Shown piece by piece: positions 26,764 to 34,148 of a stretch of DNA of 38,195 nt (its first letter is position 1; each line of letters starts with the position of its first letter). Source of the stretch: an uncultured Flavobacterium sp. (lineage in GTDB: Bacteria > Bacteroidota > Bacteroidia > Flavobacteriales > Flavobacteriaceae). Below the pieces are notes generated by a model. The model did no database searches and was not told where the DNA came from. It saw only the letters and a list, made by a program, of their open reading frames with translations. Both the position numbers and the translations under genes were made by a program. Location: the NCBI RefSeq assembly GCF_946481155.1, contig NZ_CAMLMK010000016.1:1-38195 (forward strand). Direction: 5' to 3'.

Positions 26764-27578
26764 TAGCTGTTCATTATGGCTTCCATTTCCTGCTGTAGTT
26801 TTAAAGCTTCCGCTCTTGCTTTTTCGGCGAAATCGGTTCCGTTTGAAGCATAGATAATTCCGCGGGAAGAGTTGATTAGTAAACCAACATTCTCATTTCT
26901 ACCATATTTGCAAACTTCCGCTAAGCTTCCACCCTGCGCACCTACTCCGGGAACTAACAGAAAACTGTCCGGAACAATCTTTCGGATTTCAGTAAAATAT
27001 TCGGCTTTAGTTGCTCCTACCACATACATCAGGTTTTCGGAATGCTTCCAGGTTTTAGAAGTTTCCAAAACAGTTTTGTACAATTCTTTTCCTTCTACAT
27101 TTTTCGTTTGAAAATCGAAGGCGCCTTCATTGGAAGTCAGCGCCAGCATAATTGTATGTTTGTTTTCAAAAGCTAAAAAAGGCTCTACAGAATCTTTCCC
27201 CATATAAGGTGCTACGGTTACACTATCGAAATTCAGGTCTTCAAAAAAAGCTTTTGCATACATGGACGACGTATTTCCGATATCTCCTCGTTTTGCATCG
27301 GCAATAGTGAAAATATCCGGGTAATTATCGTTGATATAATTGATGGTTTTTTGCAGTGACTGCCAGCCTTTGATACCGTATGCTTCATAAAATGCCGTAT
27401 TCGGTTTATAGGAAACAGTTACATCATGCGTGGCATCAATAATCGCTTTATTGAATTCAAAAATAGGATCTTCGGTTTGCAGCAAATGCTGTGGAATCTT
27501 GTTTACATCTACATCCAAACCAATACAAAGGAAAGACTTTTTGATTTGAATCTGATGAATTAGTTGTTGTGTTGTCAT
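26763..27578 (-). CDS. pyrF: Orotidine 5'-phosphate decarboxylase (type 2)
   Basis: This 271-residue protein belongs to the longer PyrF group. The catalytic segment is [22 protein letters not shown], with the Lys/Asp charged network of the family. [12 protein letters not shown] opens the barrel and [11 protein letters not shown] carries the phosphate-binding region. It makes UMP from OMP in the last step of pyrimidine synthesis. The open frame extends to 27626, but the promoter lies inside that extension, so the start is the ATG at 27576-27578 ([11 protein letters not shown]). The stop overlaps the start of the BtuF-like gene by one base. Confidence 0.93.
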   Translation of the reverse strand: MTTQQLIHQIQIKKSFLCIGLDVDVNKIPQHLLQTEDPIFEFNKAIIDATHDVTVSYKPNTAFYEAYGIKGWQSLQKTINYINDNYPDIFTIADAKRGDIGNTSSMYAKAFFEDLNFDSVTVAPYMGKDSVEPFLAFENKHTIMLALTSNEGAFDFQTKNVEGKELYKTVLETSKTWKHSENLMYVVGATKAEYFTEIRKIVPDSFLLVPGVGAQGGSLAEVCKYGRNENVGLLINSSRGIIYASNGTDFAEKARAEALKLQQEMEAIMNS

Positions 27579-27594
27579 CTTCTTGGTTTGGGCG

Positions 27595-27626
27595 CAAAGG
27601 TACGAAGGTTCATAGGTAAATATCAA
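27595..27626 (-). promoter_or_regulatory. pyrF promoter
   Basis: The minus strand has TTG, exactly 21 nt, then TACCTTTG, a full TAnnTTTG match. Transcription would begin about 10 nt before the pyrF ATG, giving a very short leader. Confidence 0.7.
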
Positions 27627-27679
27627 AATTTTATAACATTCACTTGTAATTATATAACAGAATTATACTTAGTACAAAA

Positions 27680-27687
27680 TATCTTTG
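27680..27687 (+). promoter_or_regulatory. Candidate -7 element upstream of the AI-2E family gene
   Basis: TATCTTTG is a full -7 match, about 140 nt before the ATG. A second, weaker candidate, TAACTTTA (27763-27770), lies inside the palindrome AAGTTGTAACTT only 59 nt before the ATG. Which one is used cannot be decided from sequence. Confidence 0.35.
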
Positions 27688-27828
27688 CTACGGTTATGCA
27701 TCATGGAAGTTAAGCCGTAAGCAATTTCAGTCTTTTTTCGAATTAGAAATGAATTTAAGTTGTAACTTTAATATGCGTATAGGAAAATAACATCAGGCGA
27801 ATTAGGCAAACACCAAAAACAAGAATCT

Positions 27829-28947
27829 ATGGCCTCGACTAATAATAAACCCCACATGGCTTACAATCTCTTTACCTTCATGGCCATAGTTTTGATGCTA
27901 TATGTCCTGAAACCAGTGATTGTCCCTTTAATTCTGTCCATTATTTTAAGCATTATGCTGTATCCTGTTGTGCTGGTTTTAGAACGAAAACTGCATTATA
28001 ACAGGCTTATGTCTACTATAATAGTAATTCTGCTGTTGACTATAGTAATTTGTGGTCTTTTCATTTTCATTGGTTTCCAGATTAAGGATGTAATAAGTAA
28101 AACCGACATCTACCTTGTAAGGCTGACTGAATTATATCAGGAATTCCTGAATTACTGCGGAAAAAATTTAGGCATCGACCAAAAACGAATCCTAACCGAA
28201 AAAACTTTCAGGATAGAAACCATAATCAAAAACAGCACTATGCGGGTGGATGATTTCATAACCTTCTCCGGAGGCCTTATCAGCAACCTGATCCTGATAC
28301 CGATTTACATATTCTTCTTACTCCTGTACCGCAAATTTTTTATTGCATTTATTCATAAAGCCTTTCCTAAAAAAGATAACGAATACCTGGACATTATTCT
28401 AAAAAAAATATACATGATCCAACAAAACTACCTCATTGGGTTAACCATCGTGATGATAATTGTTGGCATATTAAATAGTATCGGCCTGTTGCTTCTGGGA
28501 ATTGAAAATGCCGTTTTCTACGGATTCCTGGGTGCCTTTTTGCTGCTTATACCCTACATAGGCATCATCGTTGGCTCCCTGATTCCTGCTTTTGTGGCTT
28601 TGGCTACCAAAGATTCGGCCTGGTATTCCGTGGGCGTCATCGGGGTATTCAGTTTTGTACAGGTATTGGAAGGCAATTGGATAACCCCAAAAATTACCGG
28701 TTCGAAAGTGAACCTCAACGCCTTTATTTCCATTCTTTCTCTGGTACTTTTCTCATTGCTTTGGGGATTGGTCGGAATGGTTTTGGCACTTCCGGTAACG
28801 GCTACCTTAAAAATTATCTTTGATCAGATCCCTTCGCTGAAACCTTATGGATTCCTGATGGGCGAACCGGAGGAGGAATATTTAAAAAGTAAAAGTTTTG
28901 CCCGACTGAAAATATGGAGAGAGCTACGTAAAAACAAAAAATACTAA
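27829..28947 (+). CDS. AI-2E family (PerM/YhhQ-like) membrane transporter
   Basis: This 372-residue inner-membrane protein has about seven to eight membrane segments: a pair near 12-50, another near 60-85, one near 145-170, then a cluster from about 205 to 330. The spacing, the cytoplasmic loop with YLDIILKKIYMIQQNYLIGL, and the GNWITPKITGSKVNLNAFISILSLVLFSLLWGLVGMVLALP block are typical of the AI-2E transporter family. Substrates vary and include AI-2, Na+/H+ exchange and unknowns, so none is claimed. It precedes an AraC regulator by 83 bp and the two-component genes after that, and may be under their control. Confidence 0.87.
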   Translation: MASTNNKPHMAYNLFTFMAIVLMLYVLKPVIVPLILSIILSIMLYPVVLVLERKLHYNRLMSTIIVILLLTIVICGLFIFIGFQIKDVISKTDIYLVRLTELYQEFLNYCGKNLGIDQKRILTEKTFRIETIIKNSTMRVDDFITFSGGLISNLILIPIYIFFLLLYRKFFIAFIHKAFPKKDNEYLDIILKKIYMIQQNYLIGLTIVMIIVGILNSIGLLLLGIENAVFYGFLGAFLLLIPYIGIIVGSLIPAFVALATKDSAWYSVGVIGVFSFVQVLEGNWITPKITGSKVNLNAFISILSLVLFSLLWGLVGMVLALPVTATLKIIFDQIPSLKPYGFLMGEPEEEYLKSKSFARLKIWRELRKNKKY

Positions 28948-28979
28948 TTACAGGTTTAGCGGTTTTGCATTTATTTACT

Positions 28980-28987
28980 TATCTTTA
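28980..28987 (+). promoter_or_regulatory. Candidate -7 element of the araC-type gene
   Basis: TATCTTTA lies 43 nt before the ATG at 29031. The only nearby TTG is 12 nt upstream, shorter than usual, so read-through from the AI-2E gene is equally likely. Confidence 0.3.
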
Positions 28988-29030
28988 TAATAAATATCTT
29001 ATCTTTTCTTTTTGCTAAAGACTGTACCGA

Positions 29031-29588
29031 ATGAAAGCTTTCTTAAAATTTGATTTCAACGTGTTAACAAAAAGACTATTGGAAGAAAAGCTAAATGGTT
29101 TTGGCGTTAAATTTAGTATTCCGGGATTTGGTGAAATTGAAATCCATGAAGAACTGAGTCAGGAAAAACTGGAAGAGATCACTTCTTTTCTGGCGGAGTA
29201 TGGCATTGAAGTGGTTGAAAACCAAAAAAGTATCCTCGTTCAGAAAATTAAAGATGCCATAAACGAAATCATCTTTCAGGACAACAACCTCAATATAAAA
29301 AGTTCGGTTTACCTGGCCGAAAAATTAAACCACAGTTATGGCTATCTTTCCAATCTTTTCTCAGAAGTAACCCATACCTCTATTGAAAATTTCATTATCT
29401 TACAAAAAATAGAGCTCGCCAAACAACTTATAGTAAACGACAATCTAAGTCTCACGGAAATAGCCTATAAACTAAACTATTCCAGCGTGGCACATTTGAG
29501 TACGCAATTTAAAAACACGACAGGCATTACGCCCTCAACTTTTCAGCGGATTATTTTGAAACGAAGAAAAATTGCCAACTCAAAATAG
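29031..29588 (+). CDS. AraC-family transcriptional regulator with small N-terminal domain
   Basis: In this 185-residue protein, the C-terminal ~105 residues form the AraC double helix-turn-helix. The first HTH is VYLAEKLNHSYGYLSNLFSEVTHTS with ENFIILQKIELAKQLI as linker helix. The second is SLTEIAYKLNYSSVAHLSTQFKNTTGITPSTFQ. The N-terminal ~75 residues (MKAFLKFDFN...EITSFLAEYGIEVVE) look like a small alpha/beta sensor domain reminiscent of heavy-metal-associated folds but without a CxxC metal motif. It lies 24 bp before the response regulator and is surely in one operon with it and the kinase. Confidence 0.88.
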   Translation: MKAFLKFDFNVLTKRLLEEKLNGFGVKFSIPGFGEIEIHEELSQEKLEEITSFLAEYGIEVVENQKSILVQKIKDAINEIIFQDNNLNIKSSVYLAEKLNHSYGYLSNLFSEVTHTSIENFIILQKIELAKQLIVNDNLSLTEIAYKLNYSSVAHLSTQFKNTTGITPSTFQRIILKRRKIANSK

Positions 29589-29612
29589 TAGCAATCCTAA
29601 ACATTTACTTGT

Positions 29613-30059
29613 ATGAACAAAGAATATATTCATATCATTCTTGCGGACGACGATGAAGATGACCGATTGTTTTTTACGGATGCCTTCAATGAGTTGAAGA
29701 TCAACACGAAAGTCAACACCTTTAAAGATGGCGTGGAACTGATGGATTATTTGCAGGATCCGGAATCCGTTTTGCCTAATATCCTTTTCCTTGATTTGAA
29801 TATGCCTAAAAAAAACGGTATAGAATGCCTTCACGAAATTAAAAGCTACGATCGGTTCAATGATATTGCCATAGCCATTTATTCCACTTCCTCCTCGGAA
29901 GAAGATATTGAGGAAACCTTTGTGAGCGGCGCCAACATCTACATAAAAAAACCCAACGATTTTACTTCACTAAAGAAAATCCTGGGCGATGTAGTGGCCA
30001 TCAACTGGCAATACCATACTTCAGGTTTAAACAAAGATAACTTCCTACTTCGTTTATAA
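29613..30059 (+). CDS. Single-domain CheY-like response regulator
   Basis: This 148-residue receiver has no output domain. The acidic cluster is DDDEDD (12-17), the phospho-acceptor is Asp61 in LFLDLNMPKKNG, the switch residue is Ser91/Thr92 and the conserved Lys is Lys113 in YIKKPND. Such receivers usually act by protein contact, or as phosphate relay or sink. It lies between an AraC regulator and a histidine kinase (gaps 24 and 17 bp). The neighbouring kinase is therefore the likely phosphate donor. Confidence 0.92.
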   Translation: MNKEYIHIILADDDEDDRLFFTDAFNELKINTKVNTFKDGVELMDYLQDPESVLPNILFLDLNMPKKNGIECLHEIKSYDRFNDIAIAIYSTSSSEEDIEETFVSGANIYIKKPNDFTSLKKILGDVVAINWQYHTSGLNKDNFLLRL

Positions 30060-30076
30060 TTCTAAAAGCCCCCGCT

Positions 30077-31900
30077 ATGAAATTTACAGAATTTTTACGA
30101 AGACCACTGTTTCTCAAAATAATATTTGTTATTTCCATTGCGATGATCTTTTTCATTTCGGGAATAACCTATAAACATCTTTTTAAATTATCCGAGTCAT
30201 CTCAAAAAGTATCTCATGCCTACGAAATAAGCCTTCAGCTGGAAAAACTGATGTCCCAGCTAAAAGACGCGGAAACAGGCAATCGGGGCTTTATTATCAC
30301 CAGGGATTCCGCTTTTCTTGAACCTTATACTTTCGCCCGGATACGACTTGAGGCTTCCTGTAATATTTTAGACCATTTAACAAAAGGCAACAATATCCAA
30401 AACGAAAATGTTGAAACACTCCATAAACTTATCGACAGACGATTGGATTTTATGGAAAAATCAATGGTCTTGACCAAACAAAACAGAACCTTCGCCTTGC
30501 AGCGAAACCTGCAAAGAGGAAAATTGACCATGGACAGTATCCGGAATTCTGTTGCAAACATGGCCGAACTGGAAACCAAGATTTTATCCATACGCCAGGA
30601 AGATTACAACAACACTTTCTCCAACACGCCAATCCTGATTTACATCATCATTTTAATCGGGCTTATTCTGAGCGCGGCAGCTTTCATCAAAATCACAAAG
30701 GATCTAAACGAATTGAAATTGGCCAATAACCAGCTTTCCATTGCCAATGAGACTACCAGCATGGCAGAGATCGTGGGGAATTTCGGATGCTGGCAATGGG
30801 ATATCACCAAAAACAAATATAATTTTTCCGATAATGAATACCGACTTGTAGGCTGCGAACCCCAATCCTTTGAAGCCAGTTTAGAGAATTTCATGAAGTT
30901 CATCCATCCTGAGGATTTGGAATACGTTCAAAATTCAATGAACAGAATGATTAAAAATGAAAACCTTCCTGCTTTTACTTACAGAGTGATAAGGGAGGAT
31001 GGTCAACTTCGCTATTTTAGGGCCATTGGAAAGCTGATTATCAATACCCCGAAAGATAAAATACTATTGGGAACCAACAGTGATATTACTGATGAATACA
31101 ATGCCACACTGGAAATTGAGGAAAGAAACCGCGAACTGGAACGAAGCAATAAGGAACTAACTGCTTTTAACTATGCTGCCAGCCATGATTTGCAGGAACC
31201 TTTACGGAAAATCCAGACATTTATCTCCCGATTAATGGAAACGGAAGCAAACAGTCTGTCGGATTCCGGTAAAGATTCCCTGCGAAGAATTATTTCCGCA
31301 GCCGAAAGAATGCGAAATCTGATCGATGACCTGCTGCAATTTTCCAGATCCAATAAAGTAGAAAAGAATTTCGAACTGACCAGCCTGAATGATTTGCTTG
31401 AAAATACTAAAGTCGAACTCTCTCCAACCATTGATGAAAAGCACGCAGTAATTATAAGCGACAACCTTCCCGAACTGCGCGTTATTCCATTTCAGATTCA
31501 GCAGTTGTTCACCAATCTGATTAGCAATTCCTTAAAATACAGCAGAGAAGGCATCACGCCGGAAATAACCATAACCACTTCCAAGGTTATTGCTTCCGAC
31601 GAAAAACTGATACCTTTAAAAACTAAAGACAAATTCCATAAGATTGTATTTCAGGATAATGGAATAGGTTTTCAGCAGGAATATGCCGAAAAGATCTTTA
31701 TCCTGTTCAATAGGCTTCACAATAAAAATGAATATGCGGGAACAGGAATTGGTTTAGCCATCTGCAGAAAGATAGTCGAAAACCATAGCGGGTATATCTT
31801 CGCTGAAGGAATTCCAAATGAAGGCGCAACTTTTATTATTTACCTTCCGGTGAACAATACGAACAATAAAAAGAGGGAAGCAAAATCCCAACTTCTTTAA
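30077..31900 (+). CDS. Membrane sensor histidine kinase (CHASE3-PAS-HisKA-HATPase)
   Basis: This 607-residue protein has a first membrane segment (about 12-31). A periplasmic CHASE3-like helical domain (about 35-180) contains the typical AETGNRGFIITRD motif. The second membrane segment is 185-205. A PAS domain (about 230-345) has WQWDITKNKYNFSDN and YRVIREDGQLRYF. A coiled linker leads to HisKA with His370 in AASHDLQEPLRKI. The HATPase domain has an N box (LFTNLISNSLKYS), a G1 box (DNGIGF) and a G2 box (GTGIGLAICRKIVE). The C-terminus has no receiver. This architecture resembles phytochrome-like/PAS kinases of Bacteroidota. It ends at a terminator and is followed by stress-type small genes. 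Confidence 0.93.
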   Translation: MKFTEFLRRPLFLKIIFVISIAMIFFISGITYKHLFKLSESSQKVSHAYEISLQLEKLMSQLKDAETGNRGFIITRDSAFLEPYTFARIRLEASCNILDHLTKGNNIQNENVETLHKLIDRRLDFMEKSMVLTKQNRTFALQRNLQRGKLTMDSIRNSVANMAELETKILSIRQEDYNNTFSNTPILIYIIILIGLILSAAAFIKITKDLNELKLANNQLSIANETTSMAEIVGNFGCWQWDITKNKYNFSDNEYRLVGCEPQSFEASLENFMKFIHPEDLEYVQNSMNRMIKNENLPAFTYRVIREDGQLRYFRAIGKLIINTPKDKILLGTNSDITDEYNATLEIEERNRELERSNKELTAFNYAASHDLQEPLRKIQTFISRLMETEANSLSDSGKDSLRRIISAAERMRNLIDDLLQFSRSNKVEKNFELTSLNDLLENTKVELSPTIDEKHAVIISDNLPELRVIPFQIQQLFTNLISNSLKYSREGITPEITITTSKVIASDEKLIPLKTKDKFHKIVFQDNGIGFQQEYAEKIFILFNRLHNKNEYAGTGIGLAICRKIVENHSGYIFAEGIPNEGATFIIYLPVNNTNNKKREAKSQLL

Positions 31901-31924
31901 AGAGATTTTAAAATCAATACCTTC

Positions 31925-31953
31925 AAAAGCTGCCCTGTTCAGGCGGCTTTTTT
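31925..31953 (+). terminator. Terminator of the AraC/RR/HK operon
   Basis: Stem AAAAGCTGCC / GGCGGCTTTT (one G-T wobble), 7-nt loop, then extra Ts, 25 nt after the kinase stop. Confidence 0.8.
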
Positions 31954-32022
31954 GTTTACTAACGTCTACAGAGATCAAGAAAACCTTCCAAAACACCTTT
32001 AAACACTGGCATATGGAAATTC

Positions 32023-32080
32023 TGTAACAATTTGAAAATATGTTGTAACACAAAAGCATCAATCCTGTTGCAACTTTGTA
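32023..32080 (+). promoter_or_regulatory. Direct repeats and promoter-like element before the small stress-type genes
   Basis: TGTAACA occurs at 32023-32029 and again at 32044-32050, exactly 21 bp apart (two helical turns). A degenerate third copy, TGTTGCA (32066-32072), runs into CAACTTTG (32071-32078), which resembles the -7 element. The arrangement looks like an activator site in phase with a promoter about 70 nt before the first gene. Confidence 0.4.
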
Positions 32081-32145
32081 AAGCAAATGACAACAATAGT
32101 TGTTTTTCAGCCATAAATTTTTAACCAATTAAAAACATAAATATC

Positions 32146-32298
32146 ATGCAAAACATACTTTACTTGGTCGCAGTAGTATTAGTAATATTATGGGCCTTAG
32201 GATTTTTTGTCTATAGCGCAGGAAATATTATTCACATTCTGTTAGTGATTGCCGTTATAGCAATTTTATTACGATTGATAAGAGGAAAAGATATATAA
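32146..32298 (+). CDS. lmo0937-like small membrane protein (50 residues)
   Basis: This 50-residue protein (MQNILYLVAVVLVILWALGF...) has two hydrophobic helices (about 4-22 and 28-43) and a short basic tail ending RLIRGKDI. The pattern, including WALGFFVYSAGNIIHILLVIAVIAILLRLIRG, matches the lmo0937 family of tiny membrane proteins common in Bacteroidota and Firmicutes, often beside YtxH genes. Function is unknown; stress induction is known for some relatives. The gap to the YtxH gene is 19 bp, so they are cotranscribed. Confidence 0.85.
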   Translation: MQNILYLVAVVLVILWALGFFVYSAGNIIHILLVIAVIAILLRLIRGKDI

Positions 32299-32317
32299 CC
32301 ATTAAATATTTGAAATT

Positions 32318-32587
32318 ATGAAACCAGGAAATGTAGTATTAGGAGTAGTGGGCGGTCTAGCTGCCGGAGCCGTATTGGGAGTATTATTCGCACCGGATAA
32401 AGGTTCCAATACCCGAAAAAAAATCGCCGATAAAGGCAATGACCTGAAAGATGGTCTAAAAGAGAGCCTTGGAGGTCTTATTTCCAAAGCAAAAGATGAG
32501 TATAAAGATTTGGCATCAAAAGCAGAAAATGCTTTCGACCAAGGCTTATCTGAGTTAGACAGTCTGAATAAAGACTTTAGAAAGTAA
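32318..32587 (+). CDS. YtxH domain protein
   Basis: This 89-residue protein has an N-terminal glycine-rich membrane helix (VVLGVVGGLAAGAVLGVLFAPDKG) followed by the basic NTRKKIADKG and an amphipathic, charged helical tail. The LAAGAVLGVLFAPxKGxxTRKKI pattern is diagnostic of the YtxH family. It is a general-stress-type protein with no defined biochemical activity, probably anchored in the inner membrane. It lies in the tight gene row 32146-33327. Confidence 0.9.
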   Translation: MKPGNVVLGVVGGLAAGAVLGVLFAPDKGSNTRKKIADKGNDLKDGLKESLGGLISKAKDEYKDLASKAENAFDQGLSELDSLNKDFRK

Positions 32588-32600
32588 AAAAACCGCAGCT

Positions 32601-32984
32601 ATGGAAAATCTGGCAACTAATATCGAAAGACTTTGTGAAAAAGCAGAAAGGTTTTCAAAAACCAGCATAGAATTGCTGAAGTTAAACGCCGTTGATAAAA
32701 CTTCGGATGTAATTTCTTCTTTAGCATTCATCCTTTCTTTTTCAATAATAGTTGCCATTTTTACTTTTTTTGTGAACATCGGAATTGCATTGGTATTAGG
32801 CAGATATCTTGGGGATTATGCTTTAGGTTTCTTCATCGTATCCGGCTTTTATCTTGTCTTTGCAATAATCCTTTATCAATTCAGGCATGCGTTAATCAAA
32901 ACCCCTATTGGCAATCTGGTAATTAAAAAATTACTAAAGGAAAAAGCCATAAGCGAAAAAGAAAGCATGGAAAACAACTTGTAG
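32601..32984 (+). CDS. Holin-superfamily-III-like membrane protein
   Basis: This 127-residue protein has a charged N-terminal helix (1-36), two membrane segments (about 38-66, ILSFSIIVAIFTFFVNIGIALVLG; and 74-95, YALGFFIVSGFYLVFAIILYQF), and a basic C-terminus. It resembles the 'phage holin family' (superfamily III) proteins that are chromosomal in many Bacteroidota. No phage genes are present, so lysis is an unlikely role and membrane stress a better guess. It starts 13 bp after the YtxH stop. Confidence 0.75.
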   Translation: MENLATNIERLCEKAERFSKTSIELLKLNAVDKTSDVISSLAFILSFSIIVAIFTFFVNIGIALVLGRYLGDYALGFFIVSGFYLVFAIILYQFRHALIKTPIGNLVIKKLLKEKAISEKESMENNL

Positions 32985-32988
32985 CAAT

Positions 32989-33327
32989 ATGAAAAATTTG
33001 AATCAAATTGAGCAATTGGATTTAAGAATCATGGCGCTCAAACAGCAGCAGCGGGAAGATTTTCAGGACATGAAAGCAGAATTTCACGAAATCGTCACCA
33101 GTTTAACGCCAGCCAACCTGATCAAACAGGCTTTTAGAAATATAGCCACCAAAGAAACATTGATTTCGGCGGTTACAGGAATTCTGGGAGGGTATCTAAC
33201 GAAAAAAGTGGTGGAAGGAAATTCAGAAAGTCCGGTCCGAAAAATTCTTGGCAATGTTGTTCAGCTTGCTGTTACTACTATTTTATCCATCTTTTCTAAC
33301 AGAAAAATGGAAGAAACAGAAGAATAA
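32989..33327 (+). CDS. Hypothetical protein of the small stress-gene row
   Basis: This 112-residue protein starts 4 bp after the previous stop, so it is translated from the same message. The first ~45 residues are charged and helical (LRIMALKQQQREDFQDMKAEFHEIV, likely coiled coil). Two hydrophobic stretches follow (TLISAVTGILGGYLTKK and NVVQLAVTTILSIFS). It probably associates with the membrane. I do not recognise a named family. Its place after the YtxH and holin-like genes, where Flavobacteria often have such a protein, suggests a shared envelope role. Confidence 0.75.
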   Translation: MKNLNQIEQLDLRIMALKQQQREDFQDMKAEFHEIVTSLTPANLIKQAFRNIATKETLISAVTGILGGYLTKKVVEGNSESPVRKILGNVVQLAVTTILSIFSNRKMEETEE

Positions 33328-33408
33328 GCTGAAAAACAAAATTTCAGTCAAATTGCTCACAAGTTTCAATTATAAAAGATTAATCAAAACAACTTTAATC
33401 CATAAATT

Positions 33409-34083
33409 ATGAAAAATTTAAAATTCTATATTGCAGTAGCGATGATTGCAACTGTAATGATTTCATGTAAAGATGAGAAAAAAGAAAGAGCAGAAGAAGC
33501 GGTAAACAGTTATACTGTATATGTGGATTCCGTTAGTAAAATCACCGCCGCCGATGCTGCCGCAAAATGGGATGAAATCGAAGCCGCTGCCAATGCCAGA
33601 AAAGTTGAGGCTGAAAATGCTTTAGCTGATTTGAAAGACAGAGCAGAATACGAACAAAAAATTGCTGCTTCAAACGAAAAATATGTTGTTTACAGACAAA
33701 CAATAGTAGTTGAAAAAGAAAAAACTGCTGCTCCGGTTGCCGTAGACTACAAAACAACACTTAGGACTTCGCTTTTCGGTAATAATGTAATTGGGGATGA
33801 CATGAGTTTCTCATGGGTTAATAAAGATAACATCCTAAAAACATACGACCAGTTTGTGCAAACCGTGAAGGATAACAAAGATGAGTATTCCCGTGAAGAC
33901 TGGGATGAAATCAAATTGTTATACGAAGCTTTGGATACACGTAAGAATACTGTAGAGAAAGAAGGTTTATCAGCTGAGGATAACAATAAAATTGCCGGAT
34001 TGAAAATGCAGTTCGCGCCAATGTATAAATTAAACAGAATGGGTGCTAAATCCGCTGAAAATAAATATGCGAAAGAAGAATAA
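33409..34083 (+). CDS. Putative surface lipoprotein (DUF6565-like)
   Basis: This 224-residue protein has the signal peptide MKNLKFYIAVAMIATVMISC, with Cys20 lipidated. The residues right after it, KDEKK, match the K-(D/E)2 lipoprotein export signal known from Capnocytophaga and Flavobacterium. The protein may therefore reach the cell surface. The mature part is highly charged and helical (SVSKITAADAAAKWDEIEAAANARKVEAENAL) with a second block, DNKDEYSREDWDEIKLLYEALDTRKN. It resembles what is annotated as DUF6565, from memory. It is 81 bp from the preceding gene, so it may have its own promoter (ACTTTA near 33394). A terminator follows. Confidence 0.75.
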   Translation: MKNLKFYIAVAMIATVMISCKDEKKERAEEAVNSYTVYVDSVSKITAADAAAKWDEIEAAANARKVEAENALADLKDRAEYEQKIAASNEKYVVYRQTIVVEKEKTAAPVAVDYKTTLRTSLFGNNVIGDDMSFSWVNKDNILKTYDQFVQTVKDNKDEYSREDWDEIKLLYEALDTRKNTVEKEGLSAEDNNKIAGLKMQFAPMYKLNRMGAKSAENKYAKEE

Positions 34084-34103
34084 TTTTCAATTATTTGCAC
34101 TTC

Positions 34104-34142
34104 AAAAAAAAACGAGATAAATTAATTATCTCGTTTTTTTTG
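34104..34142. terminator. Bidirectional terminator between the lipoprotein gene and prfA
   Basis: Stem of 17 bp counting the A/T flanks (core AACGAGATAA / TTATCTCGTT), loop ATTAA. It serves the plus-strand lipoprotein gene and the minus-strand prfA. Confidence 0.9.
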
Positions 34143-34148
34143 TTTGTA

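Noticed and set aside
27579..27626. 16-residue N-terminal extension of pyrF
   Set aside because: The -33 and -7 elements lie inside it, so it cannot be transcribed from the recognised promoter.
32601..32984. Prophage remnant suggested by the holin-like gene
   Set aside because: No other phage gene is near, and this holin-like family is common in chromosomal stress clusters.
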